Source: Paenibacillus polymyxa | GTDB taxonomy: Bacteria > Bacillota > Bacilli > Paenibacillales > Paenibacillaceae | Assembly (NCBI RefSeq): GCF_015710975.1 | Contig: NZ_CP049783.1 | Location: 4,569,501 to 4,633,500 of the forward strand | DNA: 64,000 bases | Reading direction: 5' to 3' | Shown: piece by piece, positions 1 to 8,325 of the stretch | Layout of the letters: every line of letters begins with the position of its first letter | How positions within the stretch are numbered: the first letter of the stretch is position 1 | Translations under genes and position numbers: made by a program | Notes under the pieces: model-generated | What the model was told of the DNA's origin: nothing | What the model saw: only the letters and a program-made list of their open reading frames with translations | Database searches by the model: none

Positions 1-1
1 T

Positions 2-1570
2 GCCTTGATTGATGGTGATATCGCTGAACGCAAAAAATTTCTTAAGAATGATCTTCTCAAAGTAGATGTTGTAAAAACTACATATGATACTTATAAAAGA
101 ATCGGTTTACAAGTTCATTCGGAGACTGAATTGCTAGATGTAATAAAAGATAATGATAAAGTATGGGATATTTATGCCAGTGGATTAACCGTAGGAGTTA
201 ATCAAGTTGAGAAATATTCTACAACACAAAAAGTAATGAAATACAAGCCGAAAAATATTTCTGAGTTAACTGCTTTTATTGCTGCAATCCGTCCTTCTTT
301 TAAATCAATGTATCATACATTCGAAAGTAGAAAACCTTTTGCATATGGAATAAGCAGCTTCGACAATTTAATACAAACTGAAGAAATGAAAAACTCGTTT
401 GTATTGTACCAAGAACAAACTATGGCTACACTTGCCTATGCAGGATTTCCTTCAGACGAAACATACGGGATTATTAAAGCAATCAGTAAGAAGAAACCTG
501 CTGTAGTAAAACCACTCAAAGAACGATTTTTGAAAGGATTTAGTGATAAAATCCTCGCTAAAGAAAACGTGACCGAACAAGAAGCATTCGATATGAGTGA
601 TAAGGTTTGGAAAATTATCGAGGATTCAAGTGGATACGGATTTAATGCAAGCCATGCATACAGTTATGCTCTTGATTCGGTCTATTGTGCATATCTCAAG
701 AGCCATTATCCTCTCTTTTTCTATGAATCACTTCTTAGGCATTTTTCAGAAAAGAAAAATAAAGACAAATTAGGGTTACTCAAAGAAGAGATGCAAAGAG
801 GTTTCAACATCAAAGATGGTGGCATTAAATTTGGAACGGATAACAGAAGTTTTGTGGCAGATGAAAAAACCAATTCGATTTATGCTGACTTGTCTGGTAT
901 CAAATATATGAACACAAAGATTGCAGAAGAACTTTTTGAACTAAGAGTGAATACATATGAGTACTTTATTGATTTATTGGTAGATATATCTCAGAAGACA
1001 TCTGTTAACTCTAGACAGTTAAAAATTTTGATTATGCTTAATTATTTTGATGACTTCGGACATAGTGGATATCTTATGAAAATATTTGATGAATTCAATG
1101 AAGGTAAATATAAATACAAAAAAACATATGTAGCTAAAACAATTGAAACCCGACTGACTGAGTTACGAAGAATCGAGAAGGAGTTAAAAGTAAACAATGT
1201 GCCGGAGGTTTTGCCGAATGAAACAATAATGTTTCAAATTGAACATATGGGCTATGCTGATGCAAAATATCCAAATGTTAACGCGAGTTGGTGCGTTGTT
1301 ACCGACTTAGATACTAAATATTCTCCTAAGCTTACTTTATACAACTTAAGACGTGGAGAAGAACGAATATTTAAAATGGACAAAAAAACATTTAATACTA
1401 GAGATGCATCGCTTAGGATCAACAAGGGCGATTTGATTGAAATAACTGGTTTTAAAAAGAAAGCAAGACAAATTCCTGATGGAAATGGTGGCTTTAAGCC
1501 AACTGACCAGATAGATATTTGGATTACTGGTTATTCAAAATACACAGACAAGGAGAAATTACATGGATAG
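2..1570 (+). CDS. DNA polymerase III alpha subunit-like replicase, C-terminal part (cut by window start)
   Basis: The reading frame is open from the first bases, so only about 522 C-terminal residues are present. The fragment carries the Pol III alpha (C-family) fingers signature: LAYAGFPSDETYGIIKAISK, then ERFLKGF, then YGFNASHAYSYAL...YLKSHYPLFFYESLL, which matches the family FN-x-SHA-x-x-YA...YLK-x-HYP pattern. A helix-hairpin-helix-like stretch (TSVNSRQLKILIMLNYFDDFG) and an OB-like region (WCVVTDLDTKYSPKLTLYNL) follow. The catalytic palm Asp residues would lie upstream and cannot be checked. It is followed by short phage genes and a serine recombinase, so it belongs to prophage A, probably its own replicase, as in SPbeta-like phages. 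The overlap of its stop with the next ATG suggests one operon. Confidence 0.85.
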   Translation, partial: ALIDGDIAERKKFLKNDLLKVDVVKTTYDTYKRIGLQVHSETELLDVIKDNDKVWDIYASGLTVGVNQVEKYSTTQKVMKYKPKNISELTAFIAAIRPSFKSMYHTFESRKPFAYGISSFDNLIQTEEMKNSFVLYQEQTMATLAYAGFPSDETYGIIKAISKKKPAVVKPLKERFLKGFSDKILAKENVTEQEAFDMSDKVWKIIEDSSGYGFNASHAYSYALDSVYCAYLKSHYPLFFYESLLRHFSEKKNKDKLGLLKEEMQRGFNIKDGGIKFGTDNRSFVADEKTNSIYADLSGIKYMNTKIAEELFELRVNTYEYFIDLLVDISQKTSVNSRQLKILIMLNYFDDFGHSGYLMKIFDEFNEGKYKYKKTYVAKTIETRLTELRRIEKELKVNNVPEVLPNETIMFQIEHMGYADAKYPNVNASWCVVTDLDTKYSPKLTLYNLRRGEERIFKMDKKTFNTRDASLRINKGDLIEITGFKKKARQIPDGNGGFKPTDQIDIWITGYSKYTDKEKLHG

Positions 1571-1676
1571 TAAAATGAATAAGCAAAAAATTGAAGAAAT
1601 ATTAAATCGGAAGCTTAGCGAGAAAGAGTACAAAGAGATTGTATCAATCGTCCTAAACAAGCTTCTAGAAGAATAA
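1563..1676 (+). CDS. Small 37-residue phage protein
   Basis: A short ORF (MDSKMNKQKIEEILNRK...) whose ATG overlaps the end of the polymerase gene by 8 bases (ATGGATAG), with AAGGAGAA about 6 bases upstream as ribosome site. It is charged and probably helical (EEILNRKLSEKEYKEIVSIVLNKLLEE). There is no recognisable family. The tight overlap and good ribosome site favour a real, translationally coupled gene over a chance ORF. Confidence 0.55.
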   Translation: MDSKMNKQKIEEILNRKLSEKEYKEIVSIVLNKLLEE

Positions 1677-1680
1677 ATTA

Positions 1681-1908
1681 ATGGCAAATAACCTCGACAG
1701 ATTTGAAAGTCCATATCATGAGTTTAGATTTCCTGATGCACAAAATGAGGAGGTGAATAAGTTTTTAACTTGTGCAGGGTGTAATGAAGATATTTTAGTT
1801 GGAGAGGAAATATTGATCTTGTTCGACAGTCTGAGTGTCCACGATGACTATGACTGCTTAAAGAAAGCGAATGGAGCAAAAAGAATTCTTGCAGGAGAGG
1901 AATGGTAA
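1681..1908 (+). CDS. Small putative zinc-binding phage protein
   Basis: A 75-residue protein with a plausible metal site: C31-x2-C34 (CAGC), then H54 and C59 (HDDYDC). This arrangement is typical of short phage zinc-knuckle proteins, but no named family is recognised. The ATG lies 5 bases after the previous stop with only a weak AGAAG upstream, so translation is probably by re-initiation or coupling. Function unknown; a small nucleic-acid-binding role is one possibility and is inference only. Confidence 0.6.
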   Translation: MANNLDRFESPYHEFRFPDAQNEEVNKFLTCAGCNEDILVGEEILILFDSLSVHDDYDCLKKANGAKRILAGEEW

Positions 1909-1909
1909 T

Positions 1910-2086
1910 TTGAATTTAGTAGGTCATAATATTGAGCTTGTTAAAGAATTGAAAATACATACACTAAAAAGACTTGAGATGTACAATAAATATGGATTTA
2001 TAAAGGAAGATAAGTATGAGGAACTAGTAAAACTAGAAACAAATTATTTGGATGATCGACTGAAGATGATGGAGAGTTTACTATGA
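1910..2086 (+). CDS. Small hypothetical phage protein (TTG start)
   Basis: The frame is open from an ATG at 1871, but a strong AGGAGAGG site at 1893-1900 lies 9 bases before an in-frame TTG at 1910. That start gives 58 residues (MNLVGHNIELVKELKIHTLK...). It is predicted helical and charged, with no recognised domain. It ends 4 bases into the next gene (ATGAG overlap at 2083), so it sits in a coupled operon. Function unknown. Confidence 0.55.
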   Translation: MNLVGHNIELVKELKIHTLKRLEMYNKYGFIKEDKYEELVKLETNYLDDRLKMMESLL

Positions 2087-2604
2087 GTAAATACTTGTAT
2101 GGATTTGACTTAAGTATGGAATGTACTGGATTAACTATTTTTGAACTCGATACAATGAAACCTATTTTAGTTACAAGTATCTCGACCTCACATTTCAAGA
2201 AATCTGCTACTCATGGACAAAAACTTAAATACATAGAAGATAGAATGTTAGAGATTATAAAACAATATCCTCCAACAGTAGTAACAATTGAACGTGGATT
2301 CAGTAGGTTTAATACAAGTACACAGGTCATATATAGAGTCCATGGAATCATTAACAAGCTTTTTTATCAAACTGAACAAATATATTATCCACCAAAAACC
2401 GTCAAGGAGGCTATTTGTCGAGGGGATGCCACTAAAAAGTATGTACAGGATACCATAAAGAAAGTTTATTCTAACATCATTTTTGAAAATGAAGACGAAT
2501 CGGACTCTTTTGCGGTAGCACTCACGTATCTAATCAAGAATAAGCTAATCGAATGGAACAAATTAGAGATCAAGAAAAAAAGAACAATTAGAAAGTGTGA
2601 GTAA
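2083..2604 (+). CDS. RuvC-like Holliday junction resolvase / RNase H-fold nuclease
   Basis: A 173-residue protein with the acidic pattern of RuvC-type endonucleases: D9 in YGFDLSMECTGLT on the first beta strand, E70 in VTIERGFS, and D138/D141 in ENEDESDSFAVAL. Length and motif order fit crossover-junction endodeoxyribonucleases of Firmicute phages, which act on four-way junctions made during phage replication and recombination. The ATG overlaps the previous stop (ATGAG), with GGAGAG upstream. Its location between a replicase and a site-specific recombinase supports a role in phage DNA metabolism. The family call rests on motif recognition. Confidence 0.75.
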   Translation: MSKYLYGFDLSMECTGLTIFELDTMKPILVTSISTSHFKKSATHGQKLKYIEDRMLEIIKQYPPTVVTIERGFSRFNTSTQVIYRVHGIINKLFYQTEQIYYPPKTVKEAICRGDATKKYVQDTIKKVYSNIIFENEDESDSFAVALTYLIKNKLIEWNKLEIKKKRTIRKCE

Positions 2605-2677
2605 AAGTAGTATTTTACAGAGAGTAGATAACTATTTATAAGCCTACTTTCAACATAATTTGAAAGGAGGGAACATA

Positions 2678-2830
2678 TTGAAAAGAAGTAACATAAATAG
2701 TTTTGAGGTTGCAATACATATTGCTGATAAAGAAGAAGCCAAACCGATTGAAGAAATAAATAATGAATTTACAATTTGGTTGGAAAATATCATGAAAAAG
2801 TATTCTCATTTAGTACCAAATGATATATAA
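2678..2830 (+). CDS. Small protein directly upstream of the serine recombinase
   Basis: A TTG-started ORF of 50 residues (MKRSNINSFEVAIHIADKEE...) preceded by a near-perfect ribosome site, GAAAGGAGGGA, at 2661-2671. It ends 44 bases before the recombinase start. The sequence is mixed-charge with a Trp-containing helical C terminus; no family is recognised. Small proteins next to large serine integrases are sometimes their recombination directionality factors (as SprB is for SprA in SPbeta). That role here is only a position-based guess. Confidence 0.6.
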   Translation: MKRSNINSFEVAIHIADKEEAKPIEEINNEFTIWLENIMKKYSHLVPNDI

Positions 2831-2874
2831 TAAATACATAAAAATAATGAAATAATTTAAATGGGAGGAACTTT

Positions 2875-4659
2875 ATGCTCAGAACTTTGACAGGTTCAGA
2901 AAAATTCACCAAAACTGAGCTTGAAGCCTTGGTCGCTAAGATCAAGGCTCTTATTTACGCTCGTGTATCTACTGACGGACAAGTTGAAAATTATTCAATC
3001 GAGTCACAGGTTGAAAGATGTATGGACTTAGCTAAGCAAAAAGGTATTAACGAAGATGAAGTAGTGGTTCTAGTAGAAGATGGGGAATCAGGCGACAATC
3101 CTAATCGCCCTATGATTAACTATGTTTTATTCTTGTTGGAGTATGGGATTGGTGATCATGTTATTTTTCTACATCCCAACAGGATGAGTCGTTTTCTTCA
3201 TTTACAAACACAACTGTCTAATCGCATATGGGGTCTTGGCAAAGATTTCTGGTTTGTTGAGTTTGATTTTGACAAATCGAGTCCAGAATCAATGTTGAAC
3301 TTCAACATCCAAGGTTCTATTGCCGAATACAACAAAGCAAAGATACTAGCAGATACTAAGCGTGGCAGAATTACAAAGGTTAAAAATGGTCAAATACCGG
3401 GTTTAAACAGAATTTATGGGTATACCTATGATACTGAATTGGACACACTAGTTGAGAATCCCGTAGAAAAAGAAATTTATTTGAAGATGGTTGATATGCT
3501 TTTACATAAAGATTATAGCTGTTCTAGGATTGCCGAAGAATTATCTTTACGTAACGTGCCAGCTCCTAAAAAAGACAGATGGTATCAAGTTACGATAAGT
3601 AGAATATTTAAAAATGAAACCTATACAGGCAATTATTATTTTGGCAAAACCAAAGTAATCCATAATGCTGATGGAACAAAGAAACAAGTTCCACAACCAA
3701 GAGAAGAATGGAGAAGAATATCTGTACCTGTTTACATTGATATGGAGACATACTATAGAATTCAGAAGAGACTTGATGAACTAAATAAGAACAAACCCGG
3801 AAGACCCACAGAAGATTATTTATTACAGGGAATTTGTCGTTGTGGTAGATGTGGGGCAGCAGTATCGTCGGGTGTGACTACGAAAACTAAGAATAGGTTG
3901 CTGAAGTATTACGTTTGTCAACACAAAACAAAGAAGTCTTATGAAGTGGGGACTGGTGAATCCAATCCAATTTGCAAAGGACGTAATTGGAGAGTTGATT
4001 ACGTAGATAAAATTGTTTGGGAGTACGTTAAAAATATTATATCTGAACCAACAGAATTTTTTGAACGTATAATTAAACAACAATCAGAAAACTCAAACTC
4101 TGATGAATTGCTTAAACAAAAAAAGAAATTGGAAAAGTCCCTACAGGAAAAAGAAGCGTCTCGCGAACGTTATACAGAGATGTATGCGGCTGGAATAATC
4201 AAATCAATGAAGGATTTAGAAGATAAAGTGTCAGCCGTAGATGAACAGATAAAAGATATAAAAGAGGAATTGCATACAATAGACCAAAGCTTATCGACTG
4301 TACTTAATAAGAAAAATCACATTGAATTAGTGCAAAAATCATTGAGATCATTTAAATATCTTATCGATAACGATCATATAGATACAGAGACCAAGAGAAA
4401 AGTGACGCGATTATTTATAAAAAAAGTTATACTCAATGAAGACAATAAAATAAATATTTATTTACACCTAGGATTTATTGATAACCACGAGAAAGAATCT
4501 GACAATCAACACATAAGTACCAACAATTGCCAAGGCCATGGAAGACCAAAAAAATCAATTTATTTTGATCCTCGCAGGGTATTCGGGAGAAATGGACTTT
4601 TTTTTACGGACCAATCCTGGTCTTCCTTCTCGTTTTCCAATCCAACTGGATTTTCCTGA
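2875..4659 (+). CDS. Large serine site-specific recombinase (prophage A integrase)
   Basis: A 594-residue resolvase/invertase-type integrase. The N-terminal catalytic domain has ALIYARVSTDGQ with nucleophile Ser32, and conserved Arg in NRPM and NRMSR. The recombinase domain follows (about 170-310). A zinc-ribbon region has cysteines 321, 323, 326, 348 and 367. A long coiled coil (about 408-475) matches the motif that directs integration versus excision in this family. GGGAGG precedes the ATG. The host spoVK sequence starts at about 4523, which is codon ~550, so the last ~45 residues are encoded by the chromosome in a non-spoVK frame and would change on excision. It should catalyse attP x attB integration and, with a directionality factor, excision. 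Confidence 0.9.
   Translation: MLRTLTGSEKFTKTELEALVAKIKALIYARVSTDGQVENYSIESQVERCMDLAKQKGINEDEVVVLVEDGESGDNPNRPMINYVLFLLEYGIGDHVIFLHPNRMSRFLHLQTQLSNRIWGLGKDFWFVEFDFDKSSPESMLNFNIQGSIAEYNKAKILADTKRGRITKVKNGQIPGLNRIYGYTYDTELDTLVENPVEKEIYLKMVDMLLHKDYSCSRIAEELSLRNVPAPKKDRWYQVTISRIFKNETYTGNYYFGKTKVIHNADGTKKQVPQPREEWRRISVPVYIDMETYYRIQKRLDELNKNKPGRPTEDYLLQGICRCGRCGAAVSSGVTTKTKNRLLKYYVCQHKTKKSYEVGTGESNPICKGRNWRVDYVDKIVWEYVKNIISEPTEFFERIIKQQSENSNSDELLKQKKKLEKSLQEKEASRERYTEMYAAGIIKSMKDLEDKVSAVDEQIKDIKEELHTIDQSLSTVLNKKNHIELVQKSLRSFKYLIDNDHIDTETKRKVTRLFIKKVILNEDNKINIYLHLGFIDNHEKESDNQHISTNNCQGHGRPKKSIYFDPRRVFGRNGLFFTDQSWSSFSFSNPTGFS
4523..4540. other. Prophage A/chromosome junction (attR-like) within spoVK
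   Basis: SpoVK-like coding potential begins abruptly at ACAATTGCCAAGGCCATG (TIAKAM...), while the recombinase frame continues across it. This marks the phage-host junction, though the exact crossover dinucleotide cannot be fixed without the other att site. CCATGG lies within the boundary. The junction is 1.65 kb downstream of the recombinase start, the usual place for an att site next to a serine integrase gene. Confidence 0.7.
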
Positions 4660-4939
4660 CTACACTGTGGATCAACTCATTCAAATTTCGGAGATGATGG
4701 CTAAGGAACGGGATTATATTCTCATGCCTCAGTCTATACTCAAAATGAAGGAGCATTTGCTAAATGAGCGGAATGACAGTCTCCATGCATTTAGTAATGC
4801 ACGTTATGTTCGTAATGTGATCGAAAAAGCGATTCGGCACCAAGCCGTCAGGCTGCTTAATCAGTACAGGAGTGGGCAACCCGGCAAGCAGGAATTGATG
4901 ACGTTGCGACCAGAGGATTTGAAAATGGACAAAAGATAG
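4523..4939 (+). pseudogene. spoVK: spoVK 3' fragment, separated from its 5' part by prophage A
   Basis: This frame encodes TIAKAMEDQKNQFILILAGY..., continuing with NPGLPSRFPIQLDFPDYTVDQL and SNARYVRNVIEKAIRHQAVRLL, the C-terminal half of the AAA+ ATPase lid region of SpoVK (stage V sporulation protein K). An in-frame stop at 4514 shows that the frame is not continuous into the phage. The 5' part, including Walker A and B, must lie beyond the far end of prophage A. The next genes are hflX, ynbB, glnR and glnA, the classical SpoVK neighbourhood, which supports the identification. The fragment has no ribosome site of its own. It is probably restored only when the prophage excises. Confidence 0.85.
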
Positions 4940-4989
4940 GCGATAATAGGAATCTGAATCATATCGAATTGTATGACATCGAACGAGGG

Positions 4990-5016
4990 CCGGCCTGACA
5001 TCAGGTCGGTTTCTGT
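4990..5016 (+). terminator. Candidate intrinsic terminator after spoVK
   Basis: A hairpin with arms CCGGCCTGA (4990-4998) and TCAGGTCGG (5001-5009), one G-T wobble and a very short loop, followed by TTTCTGTT. The T tract is short, so termination may be partial. Confidence 0.5.
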
Positions 5017-5051
5017 TCGAGAGTTGACATGAAAATAAAGGAGCAAACAAT

Positions 5052-6338
5052 ATGGCGAACTCCACTCATGATACACAAACCGAAATGCAGGATAAGGCGG
5101 TACTGGTCAGTCTAATTACGGATGAAGTCAAACGATCTGGCATCAATACGGAATATTCGTTGGAAGAACTGGTGAAGCTGGCTGAAACAGCGGGAGTTGA
5201 AGTGCTGAGCGTTCTCACACAGAATAGGGAATCCAAGGACTCAAAATGGTTTATTGGCAAAGGAAAAGTAGATGAATTGCGTGCAGTTGCTGAAGAATTG
5301 GGAGCGAATACAGCTATTTTTGATCAGGAGCTATCGGGAGCTCAAGTACGAAATCTTGAAGAGAGCCTGGATCTCAAAATAATTGACCGGACACAGTTAA
5401 TTCTGGACATTTTTGCTCAGCGTGCAAAGACACGGGAAGGTATTATCCAGGTTGAACTGGCGCAGTTGTCATACTTACTCCCTCGACTGTCTGGACACGG
5501 TAAAAATCTTTCGCGGCTCGGTGGCGGAATCGGGACACGTGGTCCTGGTGAAAGCAAGCTAGAGACGGACCGTCGTCACATTCGTGACCGAATCAGTGAT
5601 CTGAAACGCCAACTTGAGGAAGTGACGCGTCATCGGTATTTACACAGGGAGCGTAGACAAAAGGCCGGCATCGTCCAGGTGGCACTCGTTGGCTATACAA
5701 ATGCCGGCAAATCAACACTGTTGAAGCAACTGACAGCTGCCGATGTATATATTGAGAACCAACTATTTGCGACGCTTGATCCTACCTCTAGAACAATGGA
5801 ACTGCCGAGTGGCAAAGAAGTTATTCTCACAGATACAGTAGGATTTATTCAAAATCTGCCTCATGATTTGGTTGCCTCTTTCCGGGCCACTTTGGAGGAG
5901 GCCAATGAGGCTCATCTCATTTTACATGTCGTGGACGCCTCCTCAGACATGCGTGACGAACAAATGAAAGTTGTAGAGTCAATCCTGCAACAGCTTGGGG
6001 CTGCGGACAAGCCTCAGATCGTATTGTTTAACAAAAAAGATGCTTGCACCCCTGAGCAATTGGAAATGCTCCCTTCTGGGGAAGGCTATTTGAAAATCAG
6101 TGCTTTTGATGAAGCAGATTTGCTACGCATTCGCGAACTGGTTCAGGAGCATCTGAGCGGTGACACACTGAGATTTCGTATTCCTGCGGAACGTGGGGAT
6201 TTAACATCGGTGCTTTATCGAATTGGAGATGTACTGCTGACAGAGTATGATGGCAATGATGTCATTTATGAGGTAGAAATTCAAAGAGGAGAATACGAAA
6301 AGTATGGTCATGCACTTAGTGAGTTCACAGAAAGTTAA
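5052..6338 (+). CDS. hflX: GTPase HflX (ribosome-splitting / ribosome-associated GTPase)
   Basis: A 428-residue protein with the HflX architecture. An N-terminal domain holds the glycine-rich LGGGIGTRGPGESKLETDRR (about 156-175) and a helical linker follows. The G domain has the P-loop GYTNAGKST (214-222), switch I DPTSR (243-247), DTVGFIQNLP (261-270) and NKKD (327-330). HflX binds the 50S subunit and can split stalled ribosomes; it is a conserved housekeeping stress factor in the cytoplasm. AAAGGAG lies 8 bases before the ATG. It is the ynbA position of the B. subtilis spoVK-ynbA-ynbB-glnRA cluster. Length is normal and nothing looks damaged. Confidence 0.95.
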   Translation: MANSTHDTQTEMQDKAVLVSLITDEVKRSGINTEYSLEELVKLAETAGVEVLSVLTQNRESKDSKWFIGKGKVDELRAVAEELGANTAIFDQELSGAQVRNLEESLDLKIIDRTQLILDIFAQRAKTREGIIQVELAQLSYLLPRLSGHGKNLSRLGGGIGTRGPGESKLETDRRHIRDRISDLKRQLEEVTRHRYLHRERRQKAGIVQVALVGYTNAGKSTLLKQLTAADVYIENQLFATLDPTSRTMELPSGKEVILTDTVGFIQNLPHDLVASFRATLEEANEAHLILHVVDASSDMRDEQMKVVESILQQLGAADKPQIVLFNKKDACTPEQLEMLPSGEGYLKISAFDEADLLRIRELVQEHLSGDTLRFRIPAERGDLTSVLYRIGDVLLTEYDGNDVIYEVEIQRGEYEKYGHALSEFTES

Positions 6339-6449
6339 CATCTAATGATGTTTTTAGGTCCATAAGATGATAATGCTCATCGTTCGAATTGAATAACAAT
6401 ATAACATGATTAGCCTAAGGCTGCGGAAGAGAGAGGGTCAAGAAGGTAA

Positions 6450-7703
6450 ATGGTAGTTTTTAGTCCGGAAATCCAGCAAATTCAGGAAACAGTAGAACAT
6501 AAAATACAAGAACGTATACAGCACATAGATCATATTGTGGATGCAAATCAGTGGAAGGTCATTCAGGCCTTCCAGCGCAAGCAAGTGAGCGATTTTCATT
6601 TTGCAGGTTCAACGGGATATGCTTACAATGACCGGGGGCGTGAAGTGCTGGAAGAGGTCTATGCAGATGTGTTCGGTGCGGAGGCAGCGTTGGTGCGTCC
6701 GCATTTTGCCTCGGGAACGCATACCATCGCTACGGCTTTATTTGGTGTGCTGCGTCCAGGGGATGAGTTGTTATACATTACAGGGCGACCTTATGATACC
6801 TTACACAAAGTGATTGGTAAGCCTGGCGATGGAACAGGATCATTGCAGGACTTTGGTGTTACTTATGGAGAGACAGCGCTGACAGCAGAAGGTAAGGTGG
6901 ACTGGAAAGCGGTGGAGTCCGCAATCCATGCGAACACCAAAGTGATCGGTATCCAGCGCTCACGCGGCTATGATTGGAGAGCTTCCTTTAGTGTGGCAGA
7001 TATTGAAGAAATGACGGCACGAGTGAAGAAGATAAAGCCTGATGTTATTGTCTTTGTGGACAATTGCTACGGGGAATTTACTGAGAAGCTGGAACCTACC
7101 CAGGTCGGTGTCGATTTGATGGCAGGTTCGTTGATTAAAAATCCTGGTGGAGGTATTGCAGAAACGGGTGGATATATCTGCGGTAAACATCAATATGTAG
7201 AGCTGGCATCCTACCGATTAACAGCACCTGGTATTGGTGGAGAAGTAGGAGCCATGCTAGGCACTACACGGGGCATATACCAGGGGCTATTCCTTGCTCC
7301 TACATTGGTGGGGCAAGCAGTTAAAGGAAGCATATTCGCTGCTGCAGTCTTTGAAGAAATGGGGTTTGAGACCAAACCTGCTTGGCATGAAGAGCGTACG
7401 GATCTGATTCAGGCCATTTCTTTTAGCGGACCAGAACATCTAATTGCTTTTGTACAGGGCATTCAGCGCGCAGCCGCCGTGGATAGCCATGTGGTGCCAG
7501 AGCCGTGGGATATGCCGGGTTATGAGCATCCGGTTATTATGGCCGCAGGTACGTTTATACAAGGTGGAAGTTTGGAATTATCCGCAGATGCTCCGATTCG
7601 GGAGCCTTATATTGGTTACATGCAAGGCGGCTTAACCTACTCTCATGTCAAATATGGAGTACTTATGGCTCTGCAAACGATGAAAGAACGTAAATTATTG
7701 TGA
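6450..7703 (+). CDS. ynbB: PLP-dependent methionine gamma-lyase family / 'aluminum resistance' protein (YnbB)
   Basis: A 417-residue fold-type I PLP enzyme. The internal aldimine lysine is probably K230 in GSLIKNPGGG, with the cofactor-contacting D204 in VFVDNCYGEF and the phosphate-binding region RPHFASGTHTI (83-93). Families of this name (COG4100) are annotated as cystathionine or methionine gamma-lyase-like proteins involved in aluminum resistance, but the physiological substrate is not settled. AGAAGG precedes the ATG. Position between hflX and glnR is the conserved ynbB place. Intact. Confidence 0.9.
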   Translation: MVVFSPEIQQIQETVEHKIQERIQHIDHIVDANQWKVIQAFQRKQVSDFHFAGSTGYAYNDRGREVLEEVYADVFGAEAALVRPHFASGTHTIATALFGVLRPGDELLYITGRPYDTLHKVIGKPGDGTGSLQDFGVTYGETALTAEGKVDWKAVESAIHANTKVIGIQRSRGYDWRASFSVADIEEMTARVKKIKPDVIVFVDNCYGEFTEKLEPTQVGVDLMAGSLIKNPGGGIAETGGYICGKHQYVELASYRLTAPGIGGEVGAMLGTTRGIYQGLFLAPTLVGQAVKGSIFAAAVFEEMGFETKPAWHEERTDLIQAISFSGPEHLIAFVQGIQRAAAVDSHVVPEPWDMPGYEHPVIMAAGTFIQGGSLELSADAPIREPYIGYMQGGLTYSHVKYGVLMALQTMKERKLL

Positions 7704-7720
7704 GTTTTTCTAACATATCA

Positions 7721-7750
7721 TTGACACTTTGCATCAGCTAAATGTACAAT
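7721..7750 (+). promoter_or_regulatory. Sigma-A-type promoter of glnRA
   Basis: TTGACA (7721-7726) and TACAAT (7745-7750) are separated by 18 bases, 37 bases before the glnR ATG. A good match to the vegetative consensus. No convincing GlnR operator (TGTNA-N7-TNACA) overlaps it. Confidence 0.7.
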
Positions 7751-7786
7751 AAGGTGAATAATAGATCACTGGAAGGTTGATGACAA

Positions 7787-8200
7787 ATGGGCGACGAAAT
7801 TCGCAGAAATATGGCCTTATTTCCAATAGGTATTGTCATGAAGCTAACGGACTTGTCAGCACGTCAGATTCGTTATTATGAGCAGCATAATTTGATAGTT
7901 CCTGCCCGTACATCAGGTAACCAACGTCTTTTTTCATTTAATGACGTAGAGCGTCTGCTTGAAATTAAGGCGTTGATCGAGAAGGGTGTTAACATTGCAG
8001 GAATTAAACAAGTCATGAATCCGGTTACCAAGGAATCAGAGGAAGCTACAGTTATTACTGCAGATACGGAAGTCAAACGCCGTGAAATGTCCGATACTCA
8101 GCTTCATCGTTTGTTGAAACAACAACTTGTTGCAGGCAAAAGACCAGGACAGGTATCTTTGATCCAAGGCGAATTATCACGATTTTTCAACAAAAGATAA
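7787..8200 (+). CDS. glnR: MerR-family nitrogen repressor GlnR
   Basis: A 137-residue MerR-type regulator. The winged-helix region (about 12-85) reads FPIGIVMKLTDLSARQIRYYEQHNLIVPARTSGNQRLFSFNDVERLLEIK in overlapping parts, closely matching GlnR. The C-terminal tail ends KRPGQVSLIQGELSRFF, the element through which feedback-inhibited glutamine synthetase acts on GlnR. It represses glnRA and other nitrogen genes under nitrogen excess. It is followed by glnA with a 125-base gap, probably one transcription unit from the TTGACA/TACAAT promoter. Confidence 0.95.
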   Translation: MGDEIRRNMALFPIGIVMKLTDLSARQIRYYEQHNLIVPARTSGNQRLFSFNDVERLLEIKALIEKGVNIAGIKQVMNPVTKESEEATVITADTEVKRREMSDTQLHRLLKQQLVAGKRPGQVSLIQGELSRFFNKR

Positions 8201-8252
8201 TGCTGTGGCTTACCTTTTGGCATAAGGTTGTTTTACTTAAAAAACGGTCTCA

Positions 8253-8280
8253 TCATTTAAGTCATTTATGTCATTTATGA
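8253..8280 (+). repeat. Three tandem TCATTTA(A/T)G units between glnR and glnA
   Basis: Copies begin at 8253, 8262 and 8271 with a 9-base period, in the glnR-glnA spacer 46-73 bases before the glnA GTG. The last copy runs into TGATACA. Function unknown; phased repeats like these could be regulator half-sites, but they do not fit the GlnR consensus. Confidence 0.6.
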
Positions 8281-8325
8281 TACAGCCGATTTGCATATAG
8301 TCGTTACAGAAAGGGAGAGGTTAGT

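Noticed and set aside
8265..8290. TGTCATTTATGATACA as a GlnR operator upstream of glnA
   Set aside because: Spacing and the second half-site (ATACA) do not fit TGTNA-N7-TNACA; one base short. Not called.
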